From: Laburnicola sp. R22_1
Lineage: Eukaryota > Ascomycota > Dothideomycetes > Pleosporales > Didymosphaeriaceae
NCBI GenBank assembly: GCA_014281115.1
Contig: JACONQ010000002.1
Coordinates: forward strand, 1,488,001 to 1,552,000
Direction: 5' to 3'
DNA: 64,000 nucleotides
Shown here: positions 45,868-60,259 of the stretch, one piece after another
How the letters are laid out: the number at the start of each line of letters is the position of its first letter
How positions within the stretch are numbered: the first letter of the stretch is position 1
The notes under the pieces: generated by a model
Seen by the model: the letters and a program-made list of their open reading frames with translations, nothing else
What the model was told of the DNA's origin: nothing
Database searches by the model: none
Program-made: the position numbers and the translations under genes

Positions 45868-47576
45868 AAACCTGGAGCTGAAACGTTGGGCATCTTCAAA
45901 ACTAGCATCTCTGATTTATTGCATAGCGTGGCGTAATACACTGGTATCTTGGTGGGATCTATTTCCTTGGGCATATGATAAAGGTTTATCAAATATCCAG
46001 AGGGAAAACGCTTTCACTGTTTAGAGACCTGGAAAACACATGCTACCCGTTCTTCTCTTGTTCCACGACCTTCACGTTCTTCGCAAGGGCTAGAACATAC
46101 ATGCCCGGAACAAACACATCTGCAGCCCGACTCGGCCATGTGGCGAGTGGGCATCCAAAGGCATGTGCTCAAAGTTACACGAACTTACTTAGTGACGAGT
46201 GAACTGCAGCCTTGGCGGACTCCAATCTTACAACTTTCAACTCAATGAGCATTTGCCATGTCGTTCTCACATCTTGCCTTGCAACACCAAAAAGCAATAG
46301 CAACAAACAGAAACTAAGACATCCATCTCTGTGCTGTCAATCATTTCCCCATCGTCACCAAACATACAGTAATAAGTCAAAAGTCGAAAGACTCTTTGAG
46401 TACCGAGTTACCAGATTACACAACACCGTCTTCGAACTGTTGGGGTGGGTCTGTACATCCCAAAGCAATGAACTTGCCTCAAATCGACATTAGCTCCGGC
46501 GATCCGCCTTCTGAAAGTCCCCGCCGTATACAAGGCAATCTCCCCATCTTTGCTCCAATCCTCGAATGTCAGCCTACTCCTACGTCTCCGCTTGTCGCAC
46601 ACGTCTGATACACCGCGGCCTTACCTCGCGGCACGAGAACACTCCATGCTGATGATCATGGAAACTGCAGCCCCTGGTTCCGCACCAGTCCCAACGGTAA
46701 CGCATAAAATACTTCGTCAAAGCCAGTATCCTGCGTTGCGTAACGAGGAGTGAATGAAAACAATGTTGACACACATGTAGTAGGCCGCAAAAGACCTCGG
46801 AAACATTGCTCGAGGCCGAATACAACTCACAGTCCAAACTATATCCCCTCTTCCCACACAATGTCCCCAAGCCTCTTGCATGCGGTAACTAGCGGCTCCA
46901 CGCCCCGACCTCAACCCCCTGTTTCCTCACGGCATTCATCCACTTCCATCAATCAGACCTACCTGATCCCGAGACCGCGGGCGCCCTCGTTGCCAGATTA
47001 CATGCTGCATTGGTGGGGTTGTCGCAGCAGTTTTGAACAGCTACACCTCTCTTTGATGGGCTTCTCAATTACACAAGTGGATGGGAGTCCACATGGCCGA
47101 GACTGTTCGCGAAGATGCTTTTCCAAATGTACCATTACGACAGTCTGACAAACGAAATACACCGGTTGTTAAAGATTCGATGCGCTGATAGTAATAGACG
47201 GTGAATGTGGAGCGCCAGTCCAGATAATCATAACGTCCTAGCCCTTAGACGGTTTGTGGCTCTGCTGTGTATGTATCGCGAGTGTAGATAGTGACCATAG
47301 CACCAGAACAAGATAAACTACGCATGTCTAGAAGACAAACCTCATTTTCCATCCTTTGTTGGATATGACGTGTATTAATCAGTTCGATGGCATGCTCCTA
47401 TTTCCACAACACATAACAGGAAAGCGTCGACACCACCATCACACATCACATAGACAAGACGTCAAAGAATCCAGCCCGTAATCATATCACATAATTTGGT
47501 CGAAACATGGAAGTTACATACATACATTGAGGCCAAGAATCAACCATCCACCACACCCCCTACAACAGCTCATCAT
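45868..47576. other. 1.7-kb convergent intergenic region
   Basis: Bud13 and the GMC gene converge here. Small reading frames and possible splice sites (a gtaagg donor on the minus strand near 46,620) hint at a transcript at about 46,400-46,750. However, no frame shows a family signature and I could not build a consistent gene. Confidence 0.4.
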
Positions 47577-49254
47577 CTACAACTTCTCCTTCTCCAAACC
47601 CTTCCATCCCCACTCCTGAGCAATCAACTCCGCCGCCCGCTCCCCGATGCCCAAGACAGTCAACATGGGGTTGATACTCGGCATCTCAGGGAACACACCC
47701 GCGTCCGCGATCCTCACACCCTGCAAACCCCTGATCTTCAACTCGTGATCTACGACAGCGTACTTGTCCTTGCTGATGTCACCCATCTTGGTGGTACCTG
47801 CGGGGTGGTACACGGTATGCGCGACGCGGCGTCCGTACTCGGAGAGCTCTTCATCGGTTTGGAGGGCGGGGCCCGGCGCAACTTCGCGTTTGAGCCAGTC
47901 CTTGAAGGGCGCCTGTTTGGCGACTTGACGCGCGGCTTTGAGGCCTGCTACGATGGTCGCCGCATCGTAGCCTTCGGGGTCGGTGAAGTAGCGGAAGTCG
48001 AGGGCAGGCTTGACGGTGGGGTCGGAGGAGGTGAGATAGACGCGGCCGCGCGAGCGGGGACGGGGGATGTTCGGTGTCATGCAGAAGGCATCGATGGGAG
48101 AGTCATAACCGAGTCTGAGAGCTATTAGACTTCAGGTAAGGTAGCTGGAGGAAGAGAACTTACCGGGAAGTGTTCAAACAGAAAGGAATCTGGTAGCAGT
48201 GCATCATGATGTCTACTATTTCGCCATCTGAGCCCGCCGCGTTGGGGGCTTCACGCCTGAGGAAGATGCCTGCGTCGGAGTCCATGGTAGTCTGGTTCGC
48301 GGGCACGGGTTTGTTCAGCTCCCAGATAATGATACTCTCAGGATGGTCGAGCAGGTTCTCGCCTACACCAGGAATATCCTTCACAACTGGTATGTTGAGG
48401 GAGGACAGCTGGTCCTTGGGCCCAAGACCAGAGAGGAGCATCAAGCGCGGAGTGTCGACTGCACCGGCGCATAGGATGGTCTCGCAATTGGGAGTGATGA
48501 CGCGTTTGTCACCATTTTGCAGCGTCACATCGACGCCGAGGACCTTGCTGCCACGGACGTTGATCTTGCTGACCCATGCGTTGGTCAAGACGGTGAGGTT
48601 CTCCCTCTTCTCCTCCTCGCGCAGAATGGGGTGGATGTACGCAACCGAGGCACTGCTCCGTCGTCCGTCCTCGGGGTTATATGAAACGGAGAAGAAGCCC
48701 ACACTGGGCTTAAGACCACCCTTCGTCTTGATCTCATGGTTGAAGTCGTGAATCACAGGGATATCCAGCGCCTTGGAGCAAGAATCGATCCAATCCACAC
48801 ACAGCTGATTCCGATGATTCTCGTGCACAGGTTGCACGGTGTTGCGCAGGTTGTCCAGCACGCGCATAAAAGTCTTGAAGCTCCAGCCTTTGCATCCCTG
48901 AGCTTCCCACCTCTTGCAGTCGTACTCAAATGGTCTGAAAGAAATGAGCGTGTTGTGAGAAGAGCAGCCGCCTAACACCTTTGCACGCGAGTGTCTGATG
49001 TGAGAGTTGCCCATGGGCTGCTCGGTAGTGCCATAATCGTAGTCGAGCTCTCCTCCGAGCAGGTTGAGCCAGTCTTTGAGTAGCAGCACACGGTCGTCCA
49101 TGAAGTCACTTGGGCCAGCTTCAATTACAAGGACTTTCTTATCGGGCAGATACTCGGACAGGCGCGAGGCGATAACACAACCCGCTGTGCCGCCGCCGAC
49201 AATAACGAAGTCCCATGCTGCATTGGAAGAGATGGTTGTAGTGGTTGGCGCCAT
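47577..49254 (-). CDS. GMC-family FAD oxidoreductase, choline dehydrogenase/oxidase-like
   Basis: Two exons (48164-49254, 47577-48114) encode 542 aa across a 49-nt intron (gtaagt...ctctcag). GMC enzymes oxidise alcohols to aldehydes using FAD. The dinucleotide-binding 'VIVGGGTAGCVIASRL' is at about 18-33, the 'VLGGCSSHN' signature near 95, and 'CAGAVDTPRLMLLSGLGP' (second GMC signature) near 265. The C-terminus carries 'YHPAGTTKMG' with the catalytic His and 'SINPMLTVLGIGERAAELI'. There is no signal peptide, so it is an intracellular enzyme. It is divergent from a betaine-aldehyde-dehydrogenase-like gene 788 bp away. On that context its likely substrate is choline, but GMC members also use glucose, methanol and other alcohols. 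Confidence 0.88.
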
Positions 49255-50042
49255 GGCTTAAGATGGTAGAGTTTGAAGGCAAGAACGAAAGGTCAAACCC
49301 GTCGTGCGGTCTCTGTAAAAAAAAATGTCGGTCGGAGGTTCTAAATAGCTTCGCTAGATGGCGGGCTGGAGCTTGTAGCGGCACGGATCCGAAGCAGCGA
49401 GACGGCTGCGCTATGGTTCAAGGGTGAAAGTTCGACGGTAAAACGACGAGTTGAAGCTGCAGGAAGGCGAGCTACGGCGGAAAAGGCAATCTGACTACCC
49501 GGATAGGAAGATATGGTTCGGACTCTCGCCGACGCATGTGGGTCAGGATGCATGCACGTGCCTGCAGCTGTTCCAAGGTTCGCCGTGGCGCAAACGGCTG
49601 TAACTGTGCCTGACAAAGACGGACTCTGTGAAGGCCGTCCTGGCGAGATTGGTACGGCTGCATTGTGCAGTGAGCACAGTGAAACGGCGGAATACGCCGC
49701 ATGGATGATGTGATGTGGGTGGGAAAAAATCGACAGGGCTGGAAAAGTCGGGGTGGGCAGGATAGGCCGCGGCGACCGGCCGATGCAAGCCGATGGTCAA
49801 CGTGAGCTTGAGCTTGACGCTGCCACGCTGGGAACACGCCTGACGGGGGAAGACACGAAGCATCCGACGACGACCCGTATCGCCCGAGCTTTCGTTTGGC
49901 ATGCTCTCGAGTCTCGTGGTTACATCCGTAGTTGGCATCGAGCTAATTCTGAATTTCCGAGGTGGGCTAGCCGTGGCAAGCTAAACTGCCCTCCTACCTC
50001 GACCTCGACCTCGACGCGGCGGGATACACAGTACACACCGCC
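49255..50042. promoter_or_regulatory. Bidirectional promoter region, GMC oxidoreductase and aldehyde dehydrogenase
   Basis: 788 bp between the two start codons. Both ATGs have good fungal contexts (gccATGg on each side). Co-regulation of the two pathway enzymes from here is inferred from the divergent arrangement. I do not call individual factor sites. Confidence 0.6.
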
Positions 50043-51560
50043 ATGGCTCTCCCCTATCCACCGCGCTTCGCCTACTACGACGGCAAGCTCCAGTCCGCGA
50101 CGTCCACATCCTCCTTCCAGACCATCGACCCTGCCACCGCAAAGCCCCTCGCAAACATCCACACCACCACCCAAAGCGCCATCGACTCCGCAATCGCCTC
50201 CGCACAAAACGCCTTTCCATCATGGTCAGCCACACCCCACAGCGAGCGCGCGCGCATCCTACAAAAGGCCGCTGCCATTCTCCACTCACGGAACGATGAG
50301 CTGGCCAGAGTCGAGACGCACGACACCGGGAAGCCATTCTCGGAGACGTCGACCGTGGATGTAGTGACGGGCGCCGATGTGCTCGAGTACTTTGCGAACA
50401 TGGTCGGAGGCGGCGGGCTGAACGGCGAGACGATACAATTGCGACGGAATGCATGGGTATACACCACCAAGAACGCGCTGGGCGTGTGTGCGGGCATAGG
50501 AGCCTGGAACTATCCCATACAGATTGCTCTGTGGAAGTCGGCGCCCTGTCTCGCAGCCGGCAACACAATGGTATACAAACCGTCGGAATTCACACCACTG
50601 CATTCGACCTTGTTGGCGGAGATATACACAGAAGCTGGTGTACCACCAGGCGTCTTCAATGTGGTGCAGGGAGGTGGAGAGGTAGGCGCATACTTGACAC
50701 AACATCCGGGCATTGCGAAAGTGAGCTTCACAGGCCAAGTCTCTACAGGACAAAAGGTGGCCGGGAGTGCAGCAGGCGGCATGAAGTACGTGACTATGGA
50801 ACTAGGAGGCAAATCCGCATGCATCATCCTCCCAGACGCCGATCTCGACCAAGCCGTCGACGGCGCCATGATGGCAAACTTCTTCTCCACCGGCCAGGTG
50901 TGCACAAACGGAACCCGAGTCTTCATCCCCCAATCCATGAAATCCGCATTCGAGAAGAAGCTTCTGGAGAAAGTAAACCACATCCGGGCCGGCGATGTAT
51001 CCGACCCACGCACGAATTTCGGCCCGCTAGTTAGCAAGCCACACCACGACAAAGTGATATCCTACATCAAGCACGGCATCCAAGTCGACAGAGCGAAACT
51101 CCTCTGCGGCGGTCTAGAAAAGCCCGCATGGCTTGCCTCTCACAAAGACAGAGACTACCAGAACGGGTACTGGGTCACGCCGACCATCTTCACAGACTGC
51201 AACGACGGCATGCGCATCGTACAGGAAGAAATCTTCGGTCCCGTCATGTCTCTCCTTCCCTATCCCGACAACGACATCCCCTCGCTCATTGCGCGCGCAA
51301 ACAACACAAAGATGGGCCTGGCGGCCGGCGTCTTCACAAGGGACTTGAACCGCGCGCATCAGGTTATCGCGCAGTTGGAGGCGGGCATTACGTGGGTGAA
51401 CACATGGGGCGAGAGTCCAGCAGAGATGAGTGTAGGCGGGTGGAAGATGAGTGGTGTTGGCGTGGAGAATGGCAGGAAGGGCCTTGAGGCGTGGGTAAGG
51501 AGTAAGAGTACGCTTGTAGATATGGGTGGGGAGGTGCCGACGGTTTTTGCCAAGTTGTGA
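50043..51560 (+). CDS. Betaine-aldehyde-dehydrogenase-like ALDH
   Basis: An intact single-exon gene of 505 aa in the NAD(P)-dependent aldehyde dehydrogenase superfamily. Visible motifs: '[23 protein letters not shown]' in the Rossmann region, 'YKPSE', the 'SFTGQVSTG' coenzyme loop, 'VTMELGGKS' with the general-base Glu (about 253), '[15 protein letters not shown]' with the nucleophilic Cys (about 286), and '[13 protein letters not shown]'. The N-C-x-N/W-GxSP contexts resemble betaine aldehyde dehydrogenases ('[21 protein letters not shown]'). The expected reaction is betaine aldehyde to glycine betaine, an osmoprotectant or choline-degradation step, which fits the divergent choline-dehydrogenase-like neighbour. 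The start context is strong (cgccATGg). The exact aldehyde substrate is inferred. Confidence 0.9.
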   Translation: MALPYPPRFAYYDGKLQSATSTSSFQTIDPATAKPLANIHTTTQSAIDSAIASAQNAFPSWSATPHSERARILQKAAAILHSRNDELARVETHDTGKPFSETSTVDVVTGADVLEYFANMVGGGGLNGETIQLRRNAWVYTTKNALGVCAGIGAWNYPIQIALWKSAPCLAAGNTMVYKPSEFTPLHSTLLAEIYTEAGVPPGVFNVVQGGGEVGAYLTQHPGIAKVSFTGQVSTGQKVAGSAAGGMKYVTMELGGKSACIILPDADLDQAVDGAMMANFFSTGQVCTNGTRVFIPQSMKSAFEKKLLEKVNHIRAGDVSDPRTNFGPLVSKPHHDKVISYIKHGIQVDRAKLLCGGLEKPAWLASHKDRDYQNGYWVTPTIFTDCNDGMRIVQEEIFGPVMSLLPYPDNDIPSLIARANNTKMGLAAGVFTRDLNRAHQVIAQLEAGITWVNTWGESPAEMSVGGWKMSGVGVENGRKGLEAWVRSKSTLVDMGGEVPTVFAKL

Positions 51561-52462
51561 GCCAAGAGCAATAAAAGGAGCGTCTCGACTCTCAATACTG
51601 TAAACATAACGTTTTGTATATTCCATTTACGAGGAGCTTTGCTTCATAGAGAAGCCATCGACGTTAACATTCAAACCTCTCGCTATCTTATCAATCATCT
51701 CATGAATAACCAGTCTCCCAGGAGATAACAATATCTCAATATTCACCTTCTGCCGTGTATCACAGAGGCCCCTTCAGACGCGGGGCCACCTAGCCTCTTG
51801 TAACATCAGAGATTATTTCCTGAAGCACTGCTTCGACTTGATGTTCAACGCGGATCTTTGTCTCTGACTCTCCGTAGGATCTGCTATTGTAACAACTACA
51901 CAGAGCTCCACTATTTCTAACGAAACTCCCACATATCGTCGGCCCGATCCTTCCAGATTCCAAAATTCACAGCTAAGCATCTTCACATTGTTGTACCCCA
52001 TCACGACTGGGGAGGCATTTAGTTGAACCCGATATTGACATGTCGAAAGTTTCGTCTATATGAACTATTGCCTAACAAGCTTTTCCCAGGAAAACAAGCA
52101 AACGCCCATAGCTCCAGATGCAGTGCGAGAAGAGCTCTCCCGTCATAGGGAGAGGAGGCCCGTCGCGGTGTGAAATGTGAGGCCCATACGTGCAGCTCAC
52201 AAACACAGTTAAAAAAAACCCAGTCTAGTAAAGGCAACCTCGTGCATAGTAACCCCATTTCGTCTCCTCCTGGGTATCAGCATACGTCGACGGTGAACTC
52301 CATTCACACTGTCTGAGAAAAGAAAATAATGACTTGGGGGAAAAGCTGCCCCCGTACGGAAACGTCTATGTCAGTACGCCGGTATGATGAAATGTGCATT
52401 CTTGCTGCATCGGAGAGAAGCGAGCTTCGACAGCGATGGAGGTTCGGTGCGCACGACGTCGT
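51561..52462. other. Convergent intergenic region
   Basis: The dehydrogenase and dbp2 converge here. Only short frames without features are present. Confidence 0.5.
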
Positions 52463-55032
<2,570 letters not shown>

Positions 55033-55450
55033 AGTGATTTTAGGGTTGAGTAGGGTCGGTCCTGTAAGAAAGGACAAGCTGCGCGCGAGAGCGTGTGCTT
55101 GTTGCGGGTCACGATTTGATGCAAGAGCCGCTGCTTGTTGCAAGTGACGCGCGGTTGTGGATATGAGAAGGGAGGGTGGAGAGAGAAGCGTGTTTGGGGA
55201 AAAGAAAGGGAGGAGAGCACGCTTGTGAACTTTTCTGCCGCCGCTGCGCTTGCAAAACTGAGGTGCCAAGACACGCTAGTCCTAATCCGCCGTTGGCGCT
55301 GGGAAGGGGCAAACGGCGTTATCTTATTGTTGCACGTGATCGACCGAAAGCTGGAGCCCGCCGTGTCAATTACAAAGACCACTTTCTAGTATGATGGTAC
55401 TATCTATACATCGTACGGTCAACTGAAGGTGGGGCCCAATCTCCAATACC
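55033..55450. other. dbp2 5' flank and thi20 3' flank
   Basis: 418 bp between two minus-strand genes. Polypyrimidine stretches on the minus strand suit the dbp2 5' UTR or promoter. No separate gene is seen. Confidence 0.5.
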
Positions 55451-57598
55451 TTACAACGGAGCTCCGAGACCCATATCCCAGAATCCTTTCTCCATCTATA
55501 GACTATTAGTTAGCCCTCAACTCGCCATCCTAACAGCACGGAACACCCACATTCGTCGCATGGATGAAGATGCGCGCGAGATCATCTATCCTCGAGACCG
55601 ATTGCTTCCCCGCGTGTGTCTCGATAAGGTCTAACATGTTAACATACGAGTGCTATCTCGCAGATAGGCTCTGGTGTACCTTTCCCGTTCCTCATAGCTT
55701 CGCAGTAATGCGCGGCCACGTACGTCTCGATCCATTTCCAGTACCTGCTTCCTTCTCGCACTGTCTTCGGATCGTCATGCAGCCGCTGGGCGATAATCCC
55801 GTATCCGATTAGACAGGGTAGCAGAGCGACTTGGAGCGCAAGCCAGTCCTCTGATTGTCCGATGTCGAGGACATATCTAAGGGATGTTAGCGAGTGACAA
55901 CGACATACAGGAAAATAAAACATGCCTTGTGTATGCGGTACATGCTAGTCGAACTATTAACTAGCACGCTGAGTTTCCGACGTTGATGCTCACCTTGGTC
56001 CTCTTCCTGGTTTTCTATATCTTCCGGCGTCAAACCATACTCCTTGCAAAAATCAATGTGAAGCTTGATCTCCTCTTGAAGATGCAGGACATTTTGCGCG
56101 GACTATTACTCATCAGTAAATATCTCATTTTCCTACAAGTACACTCACATGGCCAATATTGACCATTGATTTCGACTTGTACGAAGCCAGCGCGTTCGCT
56201 CTCGCAAAATGTATCTGCGGCATATCAGCCTATCTCCTTCCTTGGCTTACACTTATCTTACCAAGAAAAGGTAGTCTTGAATCAGATAATGCTTGAAGTT
56301 TTCGACTGGCAACGTTCCATTGCCCATACGCTGCACAAACTCATGGCTGATTTGTGGAAGAACGATTAGCGAATGTCTGAGTGGCTTTCATACTCTGGGC
56401 TTACTGACTGCGTATATTTCTCCCACGGTCCCCGCACATCCCCGCGGTCGAGCAGATAATCGATGAATGCGCCTCTTGTATATGTCAGCGACAGTTTCCA
56501 ACCCACAGCTTTGGAACTTACGGAGCGAATGGTAACGTATATGTCGAATGGAAATGATTGATCGGACCACTGCCACCTCCCATGTTCACACTTGTCTTAA
56601 TGCCCGCGTCAACGTAAAGATTAGCTTTCTTGACGGCACTCTTCATGTCCATTCCTGAAGCCAAATTGCATGCAATTGCAGCTATTCCGAAAGTCAGCAT
56701 TGCGCTTTCCTGCACACTATTACCAGAACTCACAAGCAAGCGAACATCCCGTGCCATGCGTGTTGCGGCTCTTCAGATGTTCTGTCTCTATTATGGTCAC
56801 ATCGTTACCTTCGCCAACCAACACGTTTAACACGACATGCTTTTCTGCTTCGTCCTTGGACACGAGTCTGTCTTTCGTCATGGGGAGATGTCCCCCTTTC
56901 ACAAGGACATATCTCGGTCCCAGCTTTTGAATAGCTTGCGCAACATGAATGATGTCGTCCACGGTTTCAGGTGACTTCAAGGGTGTACCGGCAGTTCTGA
57001 GAACGAGTTCCGCTTCGGGGAGGTTTGGGGTTAGAAGTGTGGTCAAGGGGAGCAGTGATGTGACGAGTGTGGAGACTGCGGTTGTGGGGAGGAGAGCAGA
57101 GCCGCTTGTTGATACCATCACCTAGCAAATCATTAGACCATACTACAGTAGACATGGGGGCCGACTGACGGGATCAACAACGGAAGTTTTGACGTTGTGC
57201 CGGTGGAAAGCATCAGCAACAACCTGAATTGTATCCGCAGACGCGAGCATGCCTTCCACAGAATCAGTTTACATAGAGCTATACAAGCGACCGAATAACG
57301 TGTACCTGTCTTGACAACATCGACGCCAATGTCCTCAATGCAGGCATCGATCTGCTGTCTTAGGAAAGGAGGTGGCGTATGATGTATGTCCCGCACACCT
57401 AAGGTGTTCTGCGCAGTGAGCGCAGTCGTGGCTGTCATCGCATAACACCCATGAGCGGCGCAGACTTTCTGATCGGCCTCCAAGCCGCTTTCGTCCCCAT
57501 GTTAGCGTGTGCACTGCGTTATCAGATTGTGGCAAGGTTGCATACGCTCCACCAGAGCTGTCGGAGCCGGCGATGACTAGTATCCGCTTTGGAGACAT
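55451..57598 (-). CDS. thi20: HMP/HMP-P kinase fused to TenA thiaminase II (thiamine biosynthesis/salvage)
   Basis: Thirteen exons give 513 aa: 57546-57598, 57306-57487, 57170-57252, 56734-57121, 56522-56681, 56409-56474, 56262-56346, 56149-56214, 55994-56102, 55926-55953, 55680-55876, 55551-55630, 55451-55495. The N-terminal ThiD-like kinase phosphorylates hydroxymethylpyrimidine (landmarks 'ILVIAGSDSSGGAG', 'VVDPVMVSTSG', 'KGGHL', 'HGTGCSLASAIACNLA'). The C-terminal TenA domain ('FVQRMGNGTLP...YLIQDYLFL', 'FARANALAS', 'ALLPCLIGYG' with the likely catalytic Cys) salvages the pyrimidine from degraded thiamine. This fusion matches yeast Thi20/Thi21. Exon 10 is 28 nt, the intron after it is of GC-AG type (gcatgt...cccttag), and the intron before it is only 40 nt. 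Every junction restores conserved sequence and phase. No TPP riboswitch was seen in the leader. Confidence 0.9.
55877..55925 (-). other. GC-AG intron in thi20
   Basis: Donor AAG|GCATGT and acceptor cccttag, with a cgctaac branch site. It joins 'ACTAYT' to 'RYVLDIG', a conserved TenA stretch; no GT donor gives this reading. Confidence 0.8.
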
Positions 57599-57926
57599 GG
57601 AATCTTGTGTATGTGGGATATGCTGAAGACATGGTTCGGCGACTCGAGAAATGTTCTGTATGCACCCCACTAGCGGGGAACAAGCGAGACAACGTCATCT
57701 TAGTGCATGTGATTCAGAATCCATAAATAGAATTAACGATGAGCGAGAGTAATCAAATCTATAACGTTTATTCGTTATTGGATCAATAGCCTAAGCTGAG
57801 CCCTGAAGGCTCGCAGTCACGACTGCGACTGTACAGGCACCCAAGGGTCCGCCAGAAGCAACTGCCCTTCGATGACCCAAGCACCATACCATGGAATCCT
57901 GCCACTACGTCGAACAACAAAGCTGC
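57599..57926. other. thi20 5' flank and 3' flank of the F-box gene
   Basis: 328 bp. I looked for a thiamine pyrophosphate riboswitch core and did not find one. No gene is seen. Confidence 0.5.
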
Positions 57927-60027
57927 TCAATCCGAATCCCCTTCAAAGTCCGAGATGTTCGGATCTGCATAAAAGACGTTAGCTTGGTCGTGCGGATTTA
58001 CAGAACGTACTTAAGGCTTACCTCTCCACGGGATATATTCCAATGTGCCTCCCACCTTCTCCGCTAACGCCTGCCTGACACTCTCCACTTCTTCGTCCCC
58101 AAGAAGCGTATCAGGATCAGCCATCTCGACCACTACACGAATACCCTGGTTACCTGGACCCAGTCGTGCGATGAAATCACCCAGTCCATCTACGGTAAAC
58201 TTGGAGATTCCCGACAGCACGACGCCGCAAAGGTTCTGAAGATTGCCAACAAACTCTAGTAGGCGATCGGTGAGCTCCAAACCGGCGATGTAGAGTTCTT
58301 CTAGTAGATTGAGATCGCTGATCATAGCAATGAGATGCTCTTCGTGGAATGCCTCCTGTAATCGTAGTTCGAGAACTCGTATCTGCGAAAGTTGTTTAAG
58401 AGAGTCGACAATGATGTCAACATCGTCCCGGAATATCCCGTCTGTATCACCACTGAGTGACAGGTATGTGAGAGAGCCCTTCTGATGGGCGAGCGCCTGA
58501 TGGAAACGACGGTTATCTTTCAAGACATAGGAATCAATTTCGAGCGATCGTAGCTTGATCTTCTGCTCTAGGAGCACAGGCGTGACGATCGTTGAAGCAG
58601 ACAACAGTCCCGTGAAGCTAATACGTTGGAGGCTTTCGCAGCTTCGTAACCAGTTGATTGTTTCCAAGAAGACGTCGTTTTGTGTCTCTTCCAAGACCAT
58701 ACTTGAATGGACATCATCAATTCGCACCGCCTCGAGAGCATTGCAGCCTGATAATAGCGACAGATGCGGTAGTGATTCGTTCGAGACATAAAACCTACAA
58801 AGTGGTATGGTTAATACATGAAACTACCGTATTGTGTACCATGGGGTGTGTTACCTTAAATGCTTCAAAGATTTACCATGAGCACTGAAGGAGAGATAAG
58901 ACTCGGCCGAGGCGCCAATGTCGTGGAGAATTTCCAACCTTCTCAATGTATTCGGTCGCAGTGCTGACAAGAATTTGGCAAATTTGTGATCCCTATCTTC
59001 TCCGATCCACTTGTAGATCATCAACGATTGGAAATTGGGACAGTGTTCGTGGATGCAGACCGCTAGGAACTCGTCTTCAAGAGCACTACCCTCAAACAAT
59101 TCGAGCTCTTGTAGACGCGGAAGTCTGGGTGCCCACTGGATTAGGGCAGTGGAAGCCAATTGGCCGCTGATCGTCTCAAGCGTAGGTGTATGTTGGGTGA
59201 CTAATTCCCCAATTTCGTTGAAGATTGATATGACGTTCAATCGCTCCCACCTTCTTCCGTTCTTACGAGTCAACGTGTCGTATTTGTGAAAACGCTTCAA
59301 AGGACCAGAAAAGAATTGCTTCGATATCTTGCTCTTGAATATGTTTTCCTCAAGCAAGTTCTCCAGGTCCCGAAAGTCGAGTGCCCTAATATATCGACAA
59401 TAGGGAAACAGTGTCGCATCCAGCGCCGAAGCGATGATTGACTTCCACAAAATGCTGGAATTTTCACCAAGTATCAGCCAAATTTACTCATTTGAGGGTA
59501 TATAGTGCACAATGAACTTTTGAGTGTATCACTCAGTCAAACTTACGACCATTTCAGTACCAGTAGATACCTCTTAGACTGCTTAAAAGACACTTCATCT
59601 TGGTCAGCGCCTCGTATGGGAGCCTTGTGATGAGCACTAAGAATCACGTTAGCTTCGCTATACCATGAGAGATTCAAGCTACACTGAATTTCCTGTAGCT
59701 TCAGTGAGGTGGTACGAAGGCGGAAATCGCCGAGGAGGTGACAGTCGACGCGCGTGAATACACAAAATGGCTCAAATGGAGGCCACATCATTGCAGGTGA
59801 TTTGGGAGTACGAGTTGCCGGGACCTAGGATATACACGTGTGTAGACTGTGTCTTTGCGACTATTGCTTCAGGACAGCATGAGCACATACCGATATAGAT
59901 GGGTTAAGGCCGGCACAGCAAGACCCCGGCTGGTGCAAGCACAGTTGAATAGCGCATCAAACTGGTCCTGATCGGCCAACTGCTCGCATAGTAAGTGAAA
60001 AATGTCGTCTGGAAGTGCTGGAGCCAT
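57927..60027 (-). CDS. F-box/LRR-like (RNI-like) protein
   Basis: Five exons (59891-60027, 59547-59636, 58855-59454, 58022-58794, 57927-57964) give 545 aa. It begins 'MAPALPDDIFHLLCEQLADQ', an F-box-like helix, and continues with 'LYRAHHKAPIRG', then 'YCRYIRALDFRDLENLLEE'. Repeated hydrophobic units of the leucine-rich (RNI) type follow ('LRRLEILHDIGAS', 'LQRISFTG', 'LTYLSLSGD', 'IRVLELRL', 'LEELYIAGLEL'). The end is acidic ('PNISDFEGDSD'). F-box/LRR proteins are substrate receptors of SCF ubiquitin ligases; the substrate here is unknown. Intron 1 (59637-59890, 254 nt) is the least certain call. It was chosen because it restores the LYR-to-APIRG continuity, while an open frame through 59543-59791 is an alternative. 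Confidence 0.75.
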
Positions 60028-60259
60028 AGGGAATGGTTTGTTGATGGAACAGCTGACGAGCACCGCGCCCGGGCGGATGGTGGAGCCCTGGAGAACTCTA
60101 CGTCACGAGAAATGCGCGCTAGCCACTTCTGGCCGACGCGCCTGCCGCGAAAGCACATGCACACTGGTGCATGCACGAACATTGTTCCACAACGCGGTGT
60201 GCTCGAAACACAAGAGATGAGAGTAGGTCAGCAACAGCAGATGTCGATCATGATACAGA
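60028..60259. promoter_or_regulatory. Short divergent promoter between the F-box gene and rad9
   Basis: Only 232 bp separate the two start codons, so both genes probably share promoter elements. No specific site is called. Confidence 0.5.

Noticed and set aside
46400..46750. Possible spliced small gene on the minus strand (gtaagg donor near 46,620)
   Set aside because: No consistent exon chain or conserved motif could be built; left as unassigned.
57599..57760. TPP riboswitch in the thi20 leader
   Set aside because: The conserved CTGAGA and following core elements were not found in the leader sequence.
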